NCBI GenBank assembly: GCA_019232625.1
Contig: JAFANP010000035.1
Span: forward strand, 139,512 to 203,511
DNA from: Alphaproteobacteria bacterium
GTDB taxonomy: Bacteria > Pseudomonadota > Alphaproteobacteria > Sphingomonadales > Sphingomonadaceae
Length of the DNA stretch: 64,000 nt
Direction: 5' to 3'
Part shown: positions 43,912 to 52,509 of the stretch, in pieces
Layout: each line of letters starts with the position of its first letter
How positions within the stretch are numbered: the stretch's first letter is position 1
The notes under the pieces: generated by a model
Seen by the model: the letters and a program-made list of their open reading frames with translations, nothing else
Databases searched by the model: none
Told to the model about the DNA's origin: nothing
Made by a program: the position numbers and the translations under genes

Positions 43912-46341
43912 TTGCCCGAACCCGCCGCTCCACTGCCGAACGCGACAGACGAGGGAGCGCTGGGCGCCGCGCTGGCGGCGCTGAGGGCGAGCGAGGAGCG
44001 GCTGCGCATCGCCCAGGCCGCCGGCGGCGTCGGCACCTTCGAGTTCGTTCCTGAAACGGCGACGATGCTGGTTTCGCCGGAATTCTGCCGCATCTGGGGC
44101 GTGCCGGTGGTCGAGGCGGCGCCGATCGAAGCCTTCATGGCCCTCATCCATCCGGAGGACCGGCGGCGCGTCGAGGCGGCGCACGAGATATCCGACGAGG
44201 ATGGGCTGGAGCCGCTGGAATATCGCATCAGGCGCCCCGACACCCAGGAGGTGCGCTGGCTGGCCCGGCGCGGCGAGGCGGTGCGCGATCCGGCGACCGG
44301 CCGCGTCAGCTGGTACGGCGCGGTGTGGGACGTCACCGGGCGCAAGGCGGCCGAAGAGGCGCTGCGCGAGCGCGAGGGGCTGCTCTCGGCTTTCATCGAC
44401 CAGGCGACGGCCGGGTTCGCCCAGGTCGACCTCAGCGGCGTGTTCACCCTCGTCAACGACCGCTTCTGCGAGATTGCCGGCCGCTCGCGCGAGGAGCTGC
44501 TCGGGCTGCGCATGCAGGACATCACCCACGAGGAGGACCTGCCGCGCAACGTGCCGATGTTCGAGCGGGCGGTCCGCGACGGCACCCCTTACGTGCACGA
44601 GAAGCGCTACATCCGCGGCGACGGCTCGCTGGTCTGGGTGAACAATTCGGTCTCGGTCATCCGCCGGCCGACCGGGGAGCCCTACGGCATCCTCGCCATC
44701 ACCATCGACGTCACCGAGCGGCGCAAGGCGGAGGCGGCGGTGCGCGAGAACGAGGCGCGGCTGCGGGCGCTCACCGACAACCTTCCGGCGGGGATGGTCT
44801 ACCAGATCGGCACCGGCCGAGACGGCGAGGAGCGCCGCTTCCTGTTCGTCTCGCAAAGCTGCCGCAAGCTCACCGGCTATCCCGCCGAGGCGCTCGTCGC
44901 CGACTCGGCCATCGCCTACGAGATGATCCTCGAGGAGGACCGGCCGGGGCTCGCCGCCGCCGAGGCGAAGGCGTTACGCGAGCGCGGCGCCTTCGACGCG
45001 CAGGCGCGCTTCCGCCGCGCCGACGGGGAGATACGCTGGGCCCGAATCATCTCCGCGCCGCGCGAGGCGCCGGACGGCGGCCTCATCTGGGACGGCATCA
45101 AGATCGACATCACCGACCAGAAGCGGGCGGAGGAGGTGCTGCTCGACCTCGCCGAGGCGCTGGAGCGCCGCGTCGCCGAGCGGGCCGAGGAGCTTGCGCG
45201 GGCGCAGGAGGCGCTGCGGCAGAGCCAGAAGATGGAAGCGATGGGCCAGCTCACCGGCGGAGTCGCCCACGACTTCAACAACCTGCTGACGCCGATCATC
45301 GGAAGCCTCGACCTGCTCGCCCGCAAGGGCTCGGGCGGCGCGCGCGAGCAGCGGCTGGTGGAAGGCGCGCTGCAGTCCGCCGAGCGGGCCAAGACGCTGG
45401 TCCAGCGTCTTCTCGCCTTCGCCCGGCGGCAGCCGCTGCAGGCGGGGCCGGTCGACGTCGCCGAGCTCGTCGCGGAGATGGTCGACCTCGTCGCCAGCAC
45501 CATAGGCCCCGACATCCGAATCGAGACGGCGGTGCCGGCCGGCCTGCCCTTCGCGCGGGCCGACGCCAACCAGCTCGAGATGGCGATCCTCAACCTCGCC
45601 GTGAACGCGCGCGACGCGATGCCGTCGGGCGGGACGATCGCCGTCTCGGCGGCGGTCGAGGATCTCGGAGCGGCCCATCCCTCCGGCGCCTCGCCGGGGC
45701 GCTACATGCGCTTGTCGGTCGGGGACACCGGCGTCGGCATGGACGCGCAGACGCTGGCGCGGGCCGTCGAGCCCTTCTTCTCCACCAAGGGCGTCGGCCG
45801 CGGCACCGGCCTCGGCCTTTCCATGGTCCACGGCCTCGCCGCCCAGCTCGGCGGCGGCCTCGCGATCGAGAGCGAGCCGGGCATCGGAACCACCGTCTCT
45901 CTGTGGCTGCCCCTGTCGGACGAGCGTCCGGGCGCCGCGCGGGCCGAGGCCGGGGCCGCCAACGCGATCGCCGGCGCCGGGCGGGTGCTGCTGGTCGACG
46001 ACGAGCCGCTGGTGCGGGCGAGCGCCGCCGACATGCTGACCGAGCTCGGCTACGAGGTGGAGGAGGCGGAGTCCGCCGAGGCGGCGCTGGAGCGGATCGA
46101 GGCGGCCGCTCCCGACATCGTCATCACCGACCACCTGATGCCCGGCCTGTCGGGGACGGACCTCGCCGCATTGCTCCGCCGGACCCGGCCCGGCCTCCCG
46201 GTGCTCATCGTCTCGGGCTATGCCGACCTGGAGGGGCTGCCGGCGGCGCTGCCGCGGCTCACCAAGCCGTTCCGCCAGTCCGACCTCGCCGCCTGCGTCG
46301 GGCGATTGCTTCGGGTCGGCGATACAATTTGCGACAATTGA
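43912..46341 (+). CDS. Multi-PAS hybrid histidine kinase with receiver domain
   Basis: 809 residues from a TTG; divergent from the HWE kinase. Three PAS/PAC domains (about 25-150, 155-275, 280-400), a coiled segment (RRVAERAEELARAQEALRQS), HisKA with His in TGGVAHDFNNLLTPI near 450, ATPase motifs LNLAVNARDAMPSGG, GDTGVGMD and GRGTGLGLSMVHGL, then a C-terminal receiver about 690-805 (VLLVDDEPLVR, DIVITDHLMPG, LTKPF). Cytoplasmic. The receiver is of the type that passes phosphate onward or feeds back. The start codon is not certain because no strong ribosome site is visible. Confidence 0.88.
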   Translation: MPEPAAPLPNATDEGALGAALAALRASEERLRIAQAAGGVGTFEFVPETATMLVSPEFCRIWGVPVVEAAPIEAFMALIHPEDRRRVEAAHEISDEDGLEPLEYRIRRPDTQEVRWLARRGEAVRDPATGRVSWYGAVWDVTGRKAAEEALREREGLLSAFIDQATAGFAQVDLSGVFTLVNDRFCEIAGRSREELLGLRMQDITHEEDLPRNVPMFERAVRDGTPYVHEKRYIRGDGSLVWVNNSVSVIRRPTGEPYGILAITIDVTERRKAEAAVRENEARLRALTDNLPAGMVYQIGTGRDGEERRFLFVSQSCRKLTGYPAEALVADSAIAYEMILEEDRPGLAAAEAKALRERGAFDAQARFRRADGEIRWARIISAPREAPDGGLIWDGIKIDITDQKRAEEVLLDLAEALERRVAERAEELARAQEALRQSQKMEAMGQLTGGVAHDFNNLLTPIIGSLDLLARKGSGGAREQRLVEGALQSAERAKTLVQRLLAFARRQPLQAGPVDVAELVAEMVDLVASTIGPDIRIETAVPAGLPFARADANQLEMAILNLAVNARDAMPSGGTIAVSAAVEDLGAAHPSGASPGRYMRLSVGDTGVGMDAQTLARAVEPFFSTKGVGRGTGLGLSMVHGLAAQLGGGLAIESEPGIGTTVSLWLPLSDERPGAARAEAGAANAIAGAGRVLLVDDEPLVRASAADMLTELGYEVEEAESAEAALERIEAAAPDIVITDHLMPGLSGTDLAALLRRTRPGLPVLIVSGYADLEGLPAALPRLTKPFRQSDLAACVGRLLRVGDTICDN

Positions 46342-46423
46342 AGCCCCTTCGCCGCACAGATGTGCGACACGGGACGTCCAGACGGGGTGCCGGCGCCTGC
46401 CACGGGCGCATGGAGAGACGCAT

Positions 46424-46912
46424 ATGATGAAGACCAGGATGCTGATCGGGGCCGGGCTGCTCGCCCTCGCGGGGGCGGCCGGCGCGCAGCCGCCGGCGGG
46501 CGGCCACGATCCGATGGCGATGCTCGATGCCGACGGCAACGGCGCGGTGAGCCTCGCCGAGATACGCCAGCACGCCGCGCAGGCGTTCGCGCGGATCGAC
46601 GCCGACGGCGACGGCAACGCCACCATGGAGGAGCTGCGCGTCCACCACGAGAAGATGGGCGCGCGTCACGAGGGGCCGCCAGGCCCCGGGGGCCATCGCG
46701 GTCCGCCTCCGGGCGGACCCGGGCACGGCGGCCCCGGCGGCCCCGGCGGTCCGCACGCGCGCATGGACGCCAATGGCGACGGGGCGGTCACGCTGGCGGA
46801 GTTCACCGCCGGCATGGAGGCGCATTTCGCCCGAGCCGACCTCAATCATGACGGCAGCGTCACCCGCGAGGAGATGCAGGCCGCCCATCGCGGGATGCGC
46901 GGCCGGCGCTGA
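46424..46912 (+). CDS. Secreted EF-hand calcium-binding protein
   Basis: 162 residues; GGAGAG stands about 6 bases before the first of two ATGs. Signal peptide ends near AGAQP. Four EF-hand loops are seen: DADGNGAVSLAE, DADGDGNATMEE, DANGDGAVTLAE and DLNHDGSVTREE, arranged as two pairs separated by a Gly/Pro/His-rich linker. The loops have Ala or Leu, not Pro, at position 2, so this is not a lanmodulin. Periplasmic calcium sensing or buffering is the likely role; the kinase gene follows 59 bases downstream. Confidence 0.88.
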   Translation: MMKTRMLIGAGLLALAGAAGAQPPAGGHDPMAMLDADGNGAVSLAEIRQHAAQAFARIDADGDGNATMEELRVHHEKMGARHEGPPGPGGHRGPPPGGPGHGGPGGPGGPHARMDANGDGAVTLAEFTAGMEAHFARADLNHDGSVTREEMQAAHRGMRGRR

Positions 46913-46971
46913 GCCGGTCCGGGCGGCCGGCGCGGGCTTGCGCTCCGCTCCGGCCGCTCCTCCCGTCCCCG

Positions 46972-48354
46972 ATGACGCGCTTCCTCCCCAAGAGCCTGCT
47001 CGGGCAGATGCTCCTCCTGATGGGCGCGGCGCTGCTCGTCGCCCAGCTCGTCAACCTCACCTTCATCCTCAACGAGCAGCAGAAGCTCGCTCTGGCCCAG
47101 AACGAAGGGCCCGCGATCGTCCGATTCGCGCAGACCGCGGCGCCGGTCGCCGGGGCGCCGCCGGCGGAGCGGGCCCGACTGCTCGACGCGCGCCGCGGCG
47201 GCCGAGGCGCCGCTTATCGGCTCGACCCGGCAAGCTATGTCGGCCATGCCGGCGCACGGCGCAGCCGCGAGATCGAGGCGCACCTCGCCGCGGCCCTCGC
47301 CGAGCTGAGGGTACCCCATCGCGCCGTCGAGGGCGCCGCTCAGACCGAATTCGGACCCGTCCCGCCGCCGCCGGGCCGCCGCCGGCCGCTCCATACCGTC
47401 CACGATTATCGCAAGGTGCTCCTGCTCTCGGTGCAGCTCGACGACGGGCGCTGGCTGAACGGGCGGCTGCTCGCGCCGCGCGCCGACCCGTGGCTGATCC
47501 ACCAGATATTGCTCGCCACGTCGATCCTGTTCCTGATCGTTTTCGGCGCGGTGATCTGGATCGGGCGGCGCATCGCCCGGCCGCTGCGCGACCTCGCGGC
47601 GGCGGCCGAGGCGTTCGGCGGCCGCACCCGGCCGGAGCCGGTCGAGCCGCGCGGCCCCGCCGACGTGCGCCGGGCGATCGACGCGTTCAACGCCATGAAC
47701 CGCCGCACGGTCGCCCTCCTCGACGAGAAGGACCGCATGCTCGGTGCCCTCGGCCACGACCTCAGGACGCCGCTCGCCTCGATCCGGATCCGGGCCGAGA
47801 GCCTCGAGCCGGAGGAGGAGCGCGAGCGGATGATCGCGACGGTGGAAGAGATGCACGCGATGCTGGAGGACATACTCGTCCTCGCCCGAACCGGCCGCGC
47901 CCGGGAGCCGGTCCGCGCCGTCGACCTCGGCGCGCTCGCCGACACCGTCGCCGAGGAGTATCGCGAGGTCGGTCGGCCGGTGCTGTTCCGGCCGTCGCCG
48001 CGCGCCGTCCTCGAGGTGCAGCCCAACCTTCTGCGCCGCGCGCTGCGCAACCTCGTCGACAACGCGCTCGCTTATGCGGGGAACGCGTCGCTGCGTGTCG
48101 AGCAGGACGAAGCCGAGGTGCGGCTGATCGTCGAGGACGAAGGGCCGGGCATCCCCGAGGAGAGGATGGACGAGGTGCTGGAGCCGTTCCGCCGCCTCGA
48201 GGAATCGCGCAGCCGGGAAAGCGGCGGCGCCGGCCTCGGCCTCGCCATCGTCCAGGCGGCGGCGCTTTCGCACGGCGGCACCCTGCGCCTGTCGAACCGG
48301 CCCGGCGGCGGGCTGCAGGCGGCGGTCGTGCTCCCGCGGAAATGGGGACAGTAA
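46972..48354 (+). CDS. Sensor histidine kinase (no adjacent response regulator)
   Basis: 460 residues. Two membrane helices (about 10-32 and 180-200) enclose a periplasmic domain, followed by HAMP, HisKA with His in LGALGHDLRTPLASIRIR near 262, and ATPase motifs RNLVDNALAYAG, VEDEGPGIPEER and GGAGLGLAIVQAA. The last codons (RKWGQ and the TAA stop) lie inside a family B palindromic repeat, so the native C-terminus may have been replaced. Neighbour genes are an EF-hand protein and a hydrolase; no regulator gene adjoins. Confidence 0.9.
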   Translation: MTRFLPKSLLGQMLLLMGAALLVAQLVNLTFILNEQQKLALAQNEGPAIVRFAQTAAPVAGAPPAERARLLDARRGGRGAAYRLDPASYVGHAGARRSREIEAHLAAALAELRVPHRAVEGAAQTEFGPVPPPPGRRRPLHTVHDYRKVLLLSVQLDDGRWLNGRLLAPRADPWLIHQILLATSILFLIVFGAVIWIGRRIARPLRDLAAAAEAFGGRTRPEPVEPRGPADVRRAIDAFNAMNRRTVALLDEKDRMLGALGHDLRTPLASIRIRAESLEPEEERERMIATVEEMHAMLEDILVLARTGRAREPVRAVDLGALADTVAEEYREVGRPVLFRPSPRAVLEVQPNLLRRALRNLVDNALAYAGNASLRVEQDEAEVRLIVEDEGPGIPEERMDEVLEPFRRLEESRSRESGGAGLGLAIVQAAALSHGGTLRLSNRPGGGLQAAVVLPRKWGQ

Positions 48355-48466
48355 CTAATTTCCCGCCCGCGGAGGGCGAGCTCCTCGGCGGTGGCCCGGA
48401 AAATAGTTACTGTCCCCATTTAACCGCCGGGAAAATAGTTACTGTCCCCATTTAGCCGTCCCCATT
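48340..48466. repeat. Palindromic repeat family B, copy 3 (compound)
   Basis: Left arm 48340-48364, right arm 48398-48421, a second right arm 48429-48453, and a partial third (GTCCCCATT at 48458-48466). The left arm reads AAATGGGGACAGTAACTAAT, with one change from the consensus. It sits between convergent genes and supplies the stop codons of both: TAA at 48352-48354 for the kinase and the stop at 48452-48454 for the hydrolase. Confidence 0.85.
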
Positions 48467-49171
48467 CCCGATCGTCTCGGCGAAGAGCTGCCGCATCGCC
48501 GCCCAGCTGCGCGCGTCGGCGCCGGGGTGGTAGCGGAAGCCGTCGAAGCCCCAGGCGTCGATCTCCGGGTTGGTGAAGCTGTGGCCGACTCCGCCATAAA
48601 GATGGATTTGCCAGTCGACCCCCGCCTCGCTCATCTCCGCCGCGAAGGCGGCGCGCTGGTCGGCGGTGACCACCGGATCGTCCGCGCCGAGGCAGAGGAG
48701 GAGGCGCCCGACGATGGCGCGATTGTCCTGCGGCGCGCCGGTGACGAGGCCGGCATGGAAGCCGACGACGGCGGCGAGCGGCGCCCCCGTCCGCGCCAGC
48801 TCGATGACCGCCGTCCCGCCGAAGCAGAAGCCGATCGCCGCAAGCCGCTTCGGATCGACCTGCGGCATCGAGCGCAGCACGTCGAGCGCCGCCCCCGTGC
48901 GCGCGCGCAGCTCGGCCGTGTCGGCGCGCAGCGCGCGGACCAGCGCCATCTTCGCTTCGAGGCCGAGGTCGGGATCGCCGAACAGGTCGAGGGCGAAGGC
49001 GACGTAGCCGAGGCTCGCGAGCCGCTCGGCCCGCTCCCTGGCGTGGCCGGTGAGCCCGCCGCCTTCATGGGCGACGAGCACGCCCGGCGCCGGCCTGCCC
49101 GCGGAACCGTCGGCGAGGAAACCGGTGAACCGCCCCGCGCCTGCCTGGTATTCGACCGCCTCCAGCGCCAT
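48452..49171 (-). CDS. Dienelactone hydrolase family protein
   Basis: 239 residues, alpha/beta hydrolase. The nucleophile is Cys116 in AIGFCFGGTA, with Asp in LGADDPVV and His in GGVGHSFTN completing the Cys-Asp-His triad of dienelactone hydrolases. These open lactone rings in chloroaromatic breakdown, but many stand-alone homologs have unknown substrates. The last residues (GNGDG and stop) are encoded by a palindromic repeat. Cytoplasmic; no signal peptide. No aromatic ring-cleavage genes are adjacent. Confidence 0.85.
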   Translation of the reverse strand: MALEAVEYQAGAGRFTGFLADGSAGRPAPGVLVAHEGGGLTGHARERAERLASLGYVAFALDLFGDPDLGLEAKMALVRALRADTAELRARTGAALDVLRSMPQVDPKRLAAIGFCFGGTAVIELARTGAPLAAVVGFHAGLVTGAPQDNRAIVGRLLLCLGADDPVVTADQRAAFAAEMSEAGVDWQIHLYGGVGHSFTNPEIDAWGFDGFRYHPGADARSWAAMRQLFAETIGNGDG

Positions 49172-49316
49172 GCCGCCATCCTAGCCGGGCCGCGGCAGAG
49201 CGCCAAGCGGCGGTCTTTTCTCGATTTTTACGGGTGGCGCGCCCCGCCGGCCGCGGATAGCAAGGCGGTCGGGAGAGGGGCTCCCTTCGTACAGGCTCAA
49301 TCGAAGGCAGGACGAC

Positions 49317-50276
49317 ATGCATCGGCGAACTTTCATCCGCGGAGCCGCGGCTTCGTTCGTAGCCGCCGCCGCCGGGAGCGCGGCCCACGCGCAGCTCGGC
49401 GGCCTCGGCGGCCTGGGCGACAAGCTCAAGAAGAAGGTGCCCAACCTGCTCGGCGACAAGCAGCCGATCACCACCAGCCTGCCGGACGCCAAATGGGGCG
49501 ATTCGTCGAAGGACGGCTTCACGCCGCGCGAGGCCGAGCGGTCGCTGATGACGCTGCAGCGCACTCCGAACGGCGGCTTCGTCCTTCAGCCCGGCTATTA
49601 CATGCTGGTCGACCAGAGCTATTGCCTGAAGGCGGGCACGCACGGCCCGGGCGGCGGCGACGGCTATCTCTATGCGCCGCCGAAGGGGCCCGCCGAGGAC
49701 GCGGTGATGACCATCGTGCGCAATTCGGTGAACCATCCCGAGATCCACCAGCACGACATCCAGGTGCTGCTCTGGGCGATCATCGCCCGCGCCAAGTTCG
49801 AGGACATGCAGCCGGAGATGAAGGCCACCGCCGCCCGGCTGCTGACCCCGCGCCAGCTCGCCGGCCTCAATCGCAGCGCCCTCGACGTGCTGCACGGCAA
49901 TGCGCTGACCGACATGCTCGGCGGCGTTCCCGAGCCGCTCCGCCAGATCGCCGAAACGGAGGCGCGGCTGCGGCAGCTCGTGACCTCGCCCGGCGGAAGC
50001 TTCGCGGAGATGGAGCGGATCGCAGTGCTCTCGGGCAACGCGCCGGTCGGCCCGGGGAGCCAGGACATTCCGTCGGGCCGCTGGTCGGTCCACCCGGACG
50101 GCTATCATGTCCGCTACATCCCGAGCGGCTATTCGACGACCCGGGTCGAGATCTGGGTACCGCAGGGCAGCCCTGCCGTTGGCAGGGAATATGATCCGGC
50201 GACCCATATCGCCGTGCCCGGCAACACGGCCCGCCAGCGGCTCATCCAGTCCGGAAGGCCGCAGCAGGGGCAATGA
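49317..50276 (+). CDS. Tat-exported protein of unknown function
   Basis: 319 residues. The N-terminus MHRRTFIRGAAASFVAAAAG is a twin-arginine signal, cleaved near AHAQ. The mature protein has a Gly/Leu/Lys start (LGGLGDKLKKKVPNLLGDKQ), a middle part HPEIHQHDIQVLLWAIIARA, and ends with a beta-rich region (VEIWVPQGSPAVGREYD). A Tat signal suggests folding or cofactor loading in the cytoplasm. No family recognised with confidence. The gene is separate from the L,D-transpeptidase by 65 bases. Confidence 0.75.
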   Translation: MHRRTFIRGAAASFVAAAAGSAAHAQLGGLGGLGDKLKKKVPNLLGDKQPITTSLPDAKWGDSSKDGFTPREAERSLMTLQRTPNGGFVLQPGYYMLVDQSYCLKAGTHGPGGGDGYLYAPPKGPAEDAVMTIVRNSVNHPEIHQHDIQVLLWAIIARAKFEDMQPEMKATAARLLTPRQLAGLNRSALDVLHGNALTDMLGGVPEPLRQIAETEARLRQLVTSPGGSFAEMERIAVLSGNAPVGPGSQDIPSGRWSVHPDGYHVRYIPSGYSTTRVEIWVPQGSPAVGREYDPATHIAVPGNTARQRLIQSGRPQQGQ

Positions 50277-50341
50277 TCCCGAACCGGGACAGGCGGCGCG
50301 GCCGTCTTGATCCCGGAAGGCAAAGGGGCTGAGGTGGCGGT

Positions 50342-51673
50342 GTGAAGGGCCGGTGCCTCAGTCTCGCCGCGCTTGCGGCGCTCGCCGCGTGCGAGCGCGC
50401 GCCCGCGCCGCCGCCGCGTGGCGAGCCGCACCCGGCCGCCGCCTCCTACGGCCGGGTCGACGTCGGCCCCGACCTCGCCTCTTTCTATGCGGCGCGCGGC
50501 AACCGTCCGCTCTGGGTGGCGCGGCGCGGCGTGCGGCCGGGCGCCGAGCGCGCGGTGCGGCGCATCGCCGACGCCGGCGACGACGGCCTCGACCCGGCGA
50601 GATACGGCGCCGCCGACCTCCAGGCGGCCCTGGCCGCCGCCAGGCAGGGCGACCCGGGGGCGCTCGCCCATTTCGAGCTGCTCCTGTCGCGCGCCTTCAC
50701 CGCCTATGTGCGCGACCTGCGGGTGCCGAGGACCGCCTCGCTGGCGCTCGCCGAGCCGGACGTCGGCCCTTCCGCGCCGCCGCCGCGGGCGGTGCTCGAG
50801 GCGCTTGCGGCCGCCCCCTCTCTGTCCGGGGGGATCGACGACGCGACGCGGATGAACCCGCTCTACGAAGCCCTGCGCCGCGGCAATGGCCGCTGGCGCG
50901 CCGGCCGGCGGAGCGGCGACGAGGCCTTGGTCCGCGCCAATCTCGACCGCGCCCGCGCCATACCGGCGGGCGGCCGAGCGATCGTCGTCGACACCGCCTC
51001 GGCGCGCCTCTGGATGATCGACGGGCAGCGGGTGGAGGGGCCGATGCGGGTGATCGTCGGCAAGCCGAACATGCAGACGCCGATGCTTGCGAGCCGGCTG
51101 CGCTGGGTGGTGCTCAACCCCTATTGGAACATCCCGCCCGACCTCGCCCGCGAGCGGGCGAGGAAGGTGCTCCGCCAGGGGCCCGGGCTGATCGCCCGGG
51201 AGAATATCGAGATACTCTCGGACTGGAGCGACTCGGCGCGGCCCATCCCCGCCGCCGCGGTGAGCTGGGGCGCGGTCGCGTCCGGGCGCCGGTCGCTGCG
51301 ACTCCGCCAGCGGCCGGGCGGCGCCAACGTCATGGGCAAGATCAAGTTCATGATGGAGAACCGGCTCGGCATCTACCTGCACGATTTCCCGGACAAGAGC
51401 CTGTTCGCGCGCGACGACCGGCGGCTCAGCTCAGGCTGCGTCCGCCTCTCCGACGCGCCGCGGCTCGCCCGCTGGCTGTTCCGCGGAACGCCGCCGCAAC
51501 CGCGCGGGCGCGCGCCGGAGCAGCGGGTCGACCTTCCGGAACCGGTCCCCGTCTACCTCACCTACCTGACGGTGCTGCCGGGTGGGCCCGAGGGGCTCAC
51601 CTTCCAGCCCGACAGCTACGCGCGCGAGCGCGGACGGACGCCGATCCGGCAGGCGGGGGTGAAGGAGGACTGA
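50342..51673 (+). CDS. L,D-transpeptidase (YkuD domain), lipoprotein
   Basis: 443 residues from a GTG. Lipobox LAAC at residue 17. Residues about 40-200 resemble the scaffold/peptidoglycan-binding part of YcbB-like enzymes. The YkuD catalytic domain about 205-400 has His347 in YLHDFPDKSLF and Cys366 in SSGCVRLSD. It forms 3-3 cross-links in peptidoglycan or attaches proteins to it, and resists most beta-lactams except carbapenems. Anchored in the envelope, acting in the periplasm. Confidence 0.9.
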   Translation: MKGRCLSLAALAALAACERAPAPPPRGEPHPAAASYGRVDVGPDLASFYAARGNRPLWVARRGVRPGAERAVRRIADAGDDGLDPARYGAADLQAALAAARQGDPGALAHFELLLSRAFTAYVRDLRVPRTASLALAEPDVGPSAPPPRAVLEALAAAPSLSGGIDDATRMNPLYEALRRGNGRWRAGRRSGDEALVRANLDRARAIPAGGRAIVVDTASARLWMIDGQRVEGPMRVIVGKPNMQTPMLASRLRWVVLNPYWNIPPDLARERARKVLRQGPGLIARENIEILSDWSDSARPIPAAAVSWGAVASGRRSLRLRQRPGGANVMGKIKFMMENRLGIYLHDFPDKSLFARDDRRLSSGCVRLSDAPRLARWLFRGTPPQPRGRAPEQRVDLPEPVPVYLTYLTVLPGGPEGLTFQPDSYARERGRTPIRQAGVKED

Positions 51674-51682
51674 GGCGGGCGC

Positions 51683-51931
51683 TCAGCCGTCTTCTTCCTC
51701 CTCGAACAGCACCGCCACGTCGGCGTTGGCGGAAAGCCGGACCGTGTCGCCCTCCACGCCGGCGACGAGGCCGACCGACACGTAATGATGGTGCCCCTCG
51801 TGCGAGCCCTGGCCGCTATCGGCCTTGGTGAGCTTGATCCGGTCGCCGTCGAGATGGTCGACGGTGCCGACATGGACGCCGTCGGCGCCGATCACTTCCA
51901 TATGCTCCCTGATGTCGTCGCGTGCGCTCAT
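51683..51931 (-). CDS. DUF2171 protein
   Basis: 82 residues. Pattern MEVIGADGVHVGTVDHLDGD, IKLTK, HHHYVSVGLV and a final VRLSANADVAVLF, a PRC-barrel-like small domain named DUF2171. An acidic tail EEEEDG follows. Function unknown; such proteins are often stress-linked. The ATG overlaps the stop of the FMN reductase gene by 4 bases, so it is the last gene of the redox operon 54200-51683. Confidence 0.85.
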   Translation of the reverse strand: MSARDDIREHMEVIGADGVHVGTVDHLDGDRIKLTKADSGQGSHEGHHHYVSVGLVAGVEGDTVRLSANADVAVLFEEEEDG

Positions 51932-52509
51932 AATGTCTCTCCTCGAGATGGATCGGGCAGGAAACGCCGCACCCAGGCGGCGAGGGCGATCAGGTAACGC
52001 TGGAGGAACTGCGCCGTTGCGGCGTCGGTGAGCTTTCCCTCCCCGTCGAACTTCTCGTGCGCCTTGAACACCAGCAGCTCGGGCTGGGTCATGCAGTAGG
52101 AGTTGGTGAACTCGAACGCCTGGCGCAGCTGGCTCTGGCCGCGGGCGGTGCCGGTGAGGCCGGGAGAGGCGCCGATGATGCCGACCGGCTTGCCGCCCAG
52201 CGGTGCGCCGCGCGGAGGCCGGGAGCCCCAGTCGACGGCGTTCTTCATCACGCCGGGGACGCCGTGATTATATTCGGGGGTGACCATGAGAAGGCCGTCG
52301 GCGGCGCGTATCGCGGCCTTGAAGCGGACGACTCCGTCGGGATCGCCGGCCGCCTCGACATCGCCGTTGTAGAGCGGCACCTCGGCGAGGTCGAAGGTCT
52401 CGATCGCCATGTCGTCCGGCGCCAGCTCCGCGGCGGCGCGGAGCAGCGCGCGGTTGAGCGAGCCGGCGCGCAGGCTGCCGGCAAAGCCGAGGATGCGCAG
52501 CCCGGCCAT
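51928..52509 (-). CDS. NADPH-dependent FMN reductase family protein
   Basis: 193 residues starting at MAGLRILGFAGSLRAGSLN, with its ATG overlapping the upstream stop (TGATG). Flavodoxin-like fold: FMN phosphate loop GSLRAGSLN, LMVTPEYNHGVPGVMKNAVD typical of the ArsH/SsuE/chromate reductase group, and GIIGASPG later. It uses NAD(P)H to reduce flavin, quinones or metals. The upstream flavoprotein gene suggests a joint redox task. Confidence 0.9.
   Translation of the reverse strand: MAGLRILGFAGSLRAGSLNRALLRAAAELAPDDMAIETFDLAEVPLYNGDVEAAGDPDGVVRFKAAIRAADGLLMVTPEYNHGVPGVMKNAVDWGSRPPRGAPLGGKPVGIIGASPGLTGTARGQSQLRQAFEFTNSYCMTQPELLVFKAHEKFDGEGKLTDAATAQFLQRYLIALAAWVRRFLPDPSRGETL

Noticed and set aside
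46424-46912. EF-hand protein considered as lanmodulin, to match the lanthanide-type dehydrogenase
   Set aside because: Lanmodulin loops have Pro at the second position and a 12-13 residue spacing between adjacent EF hands. The loops here have Ala or Leu and are standard calcium-type, with a long Gly/Pro linker.
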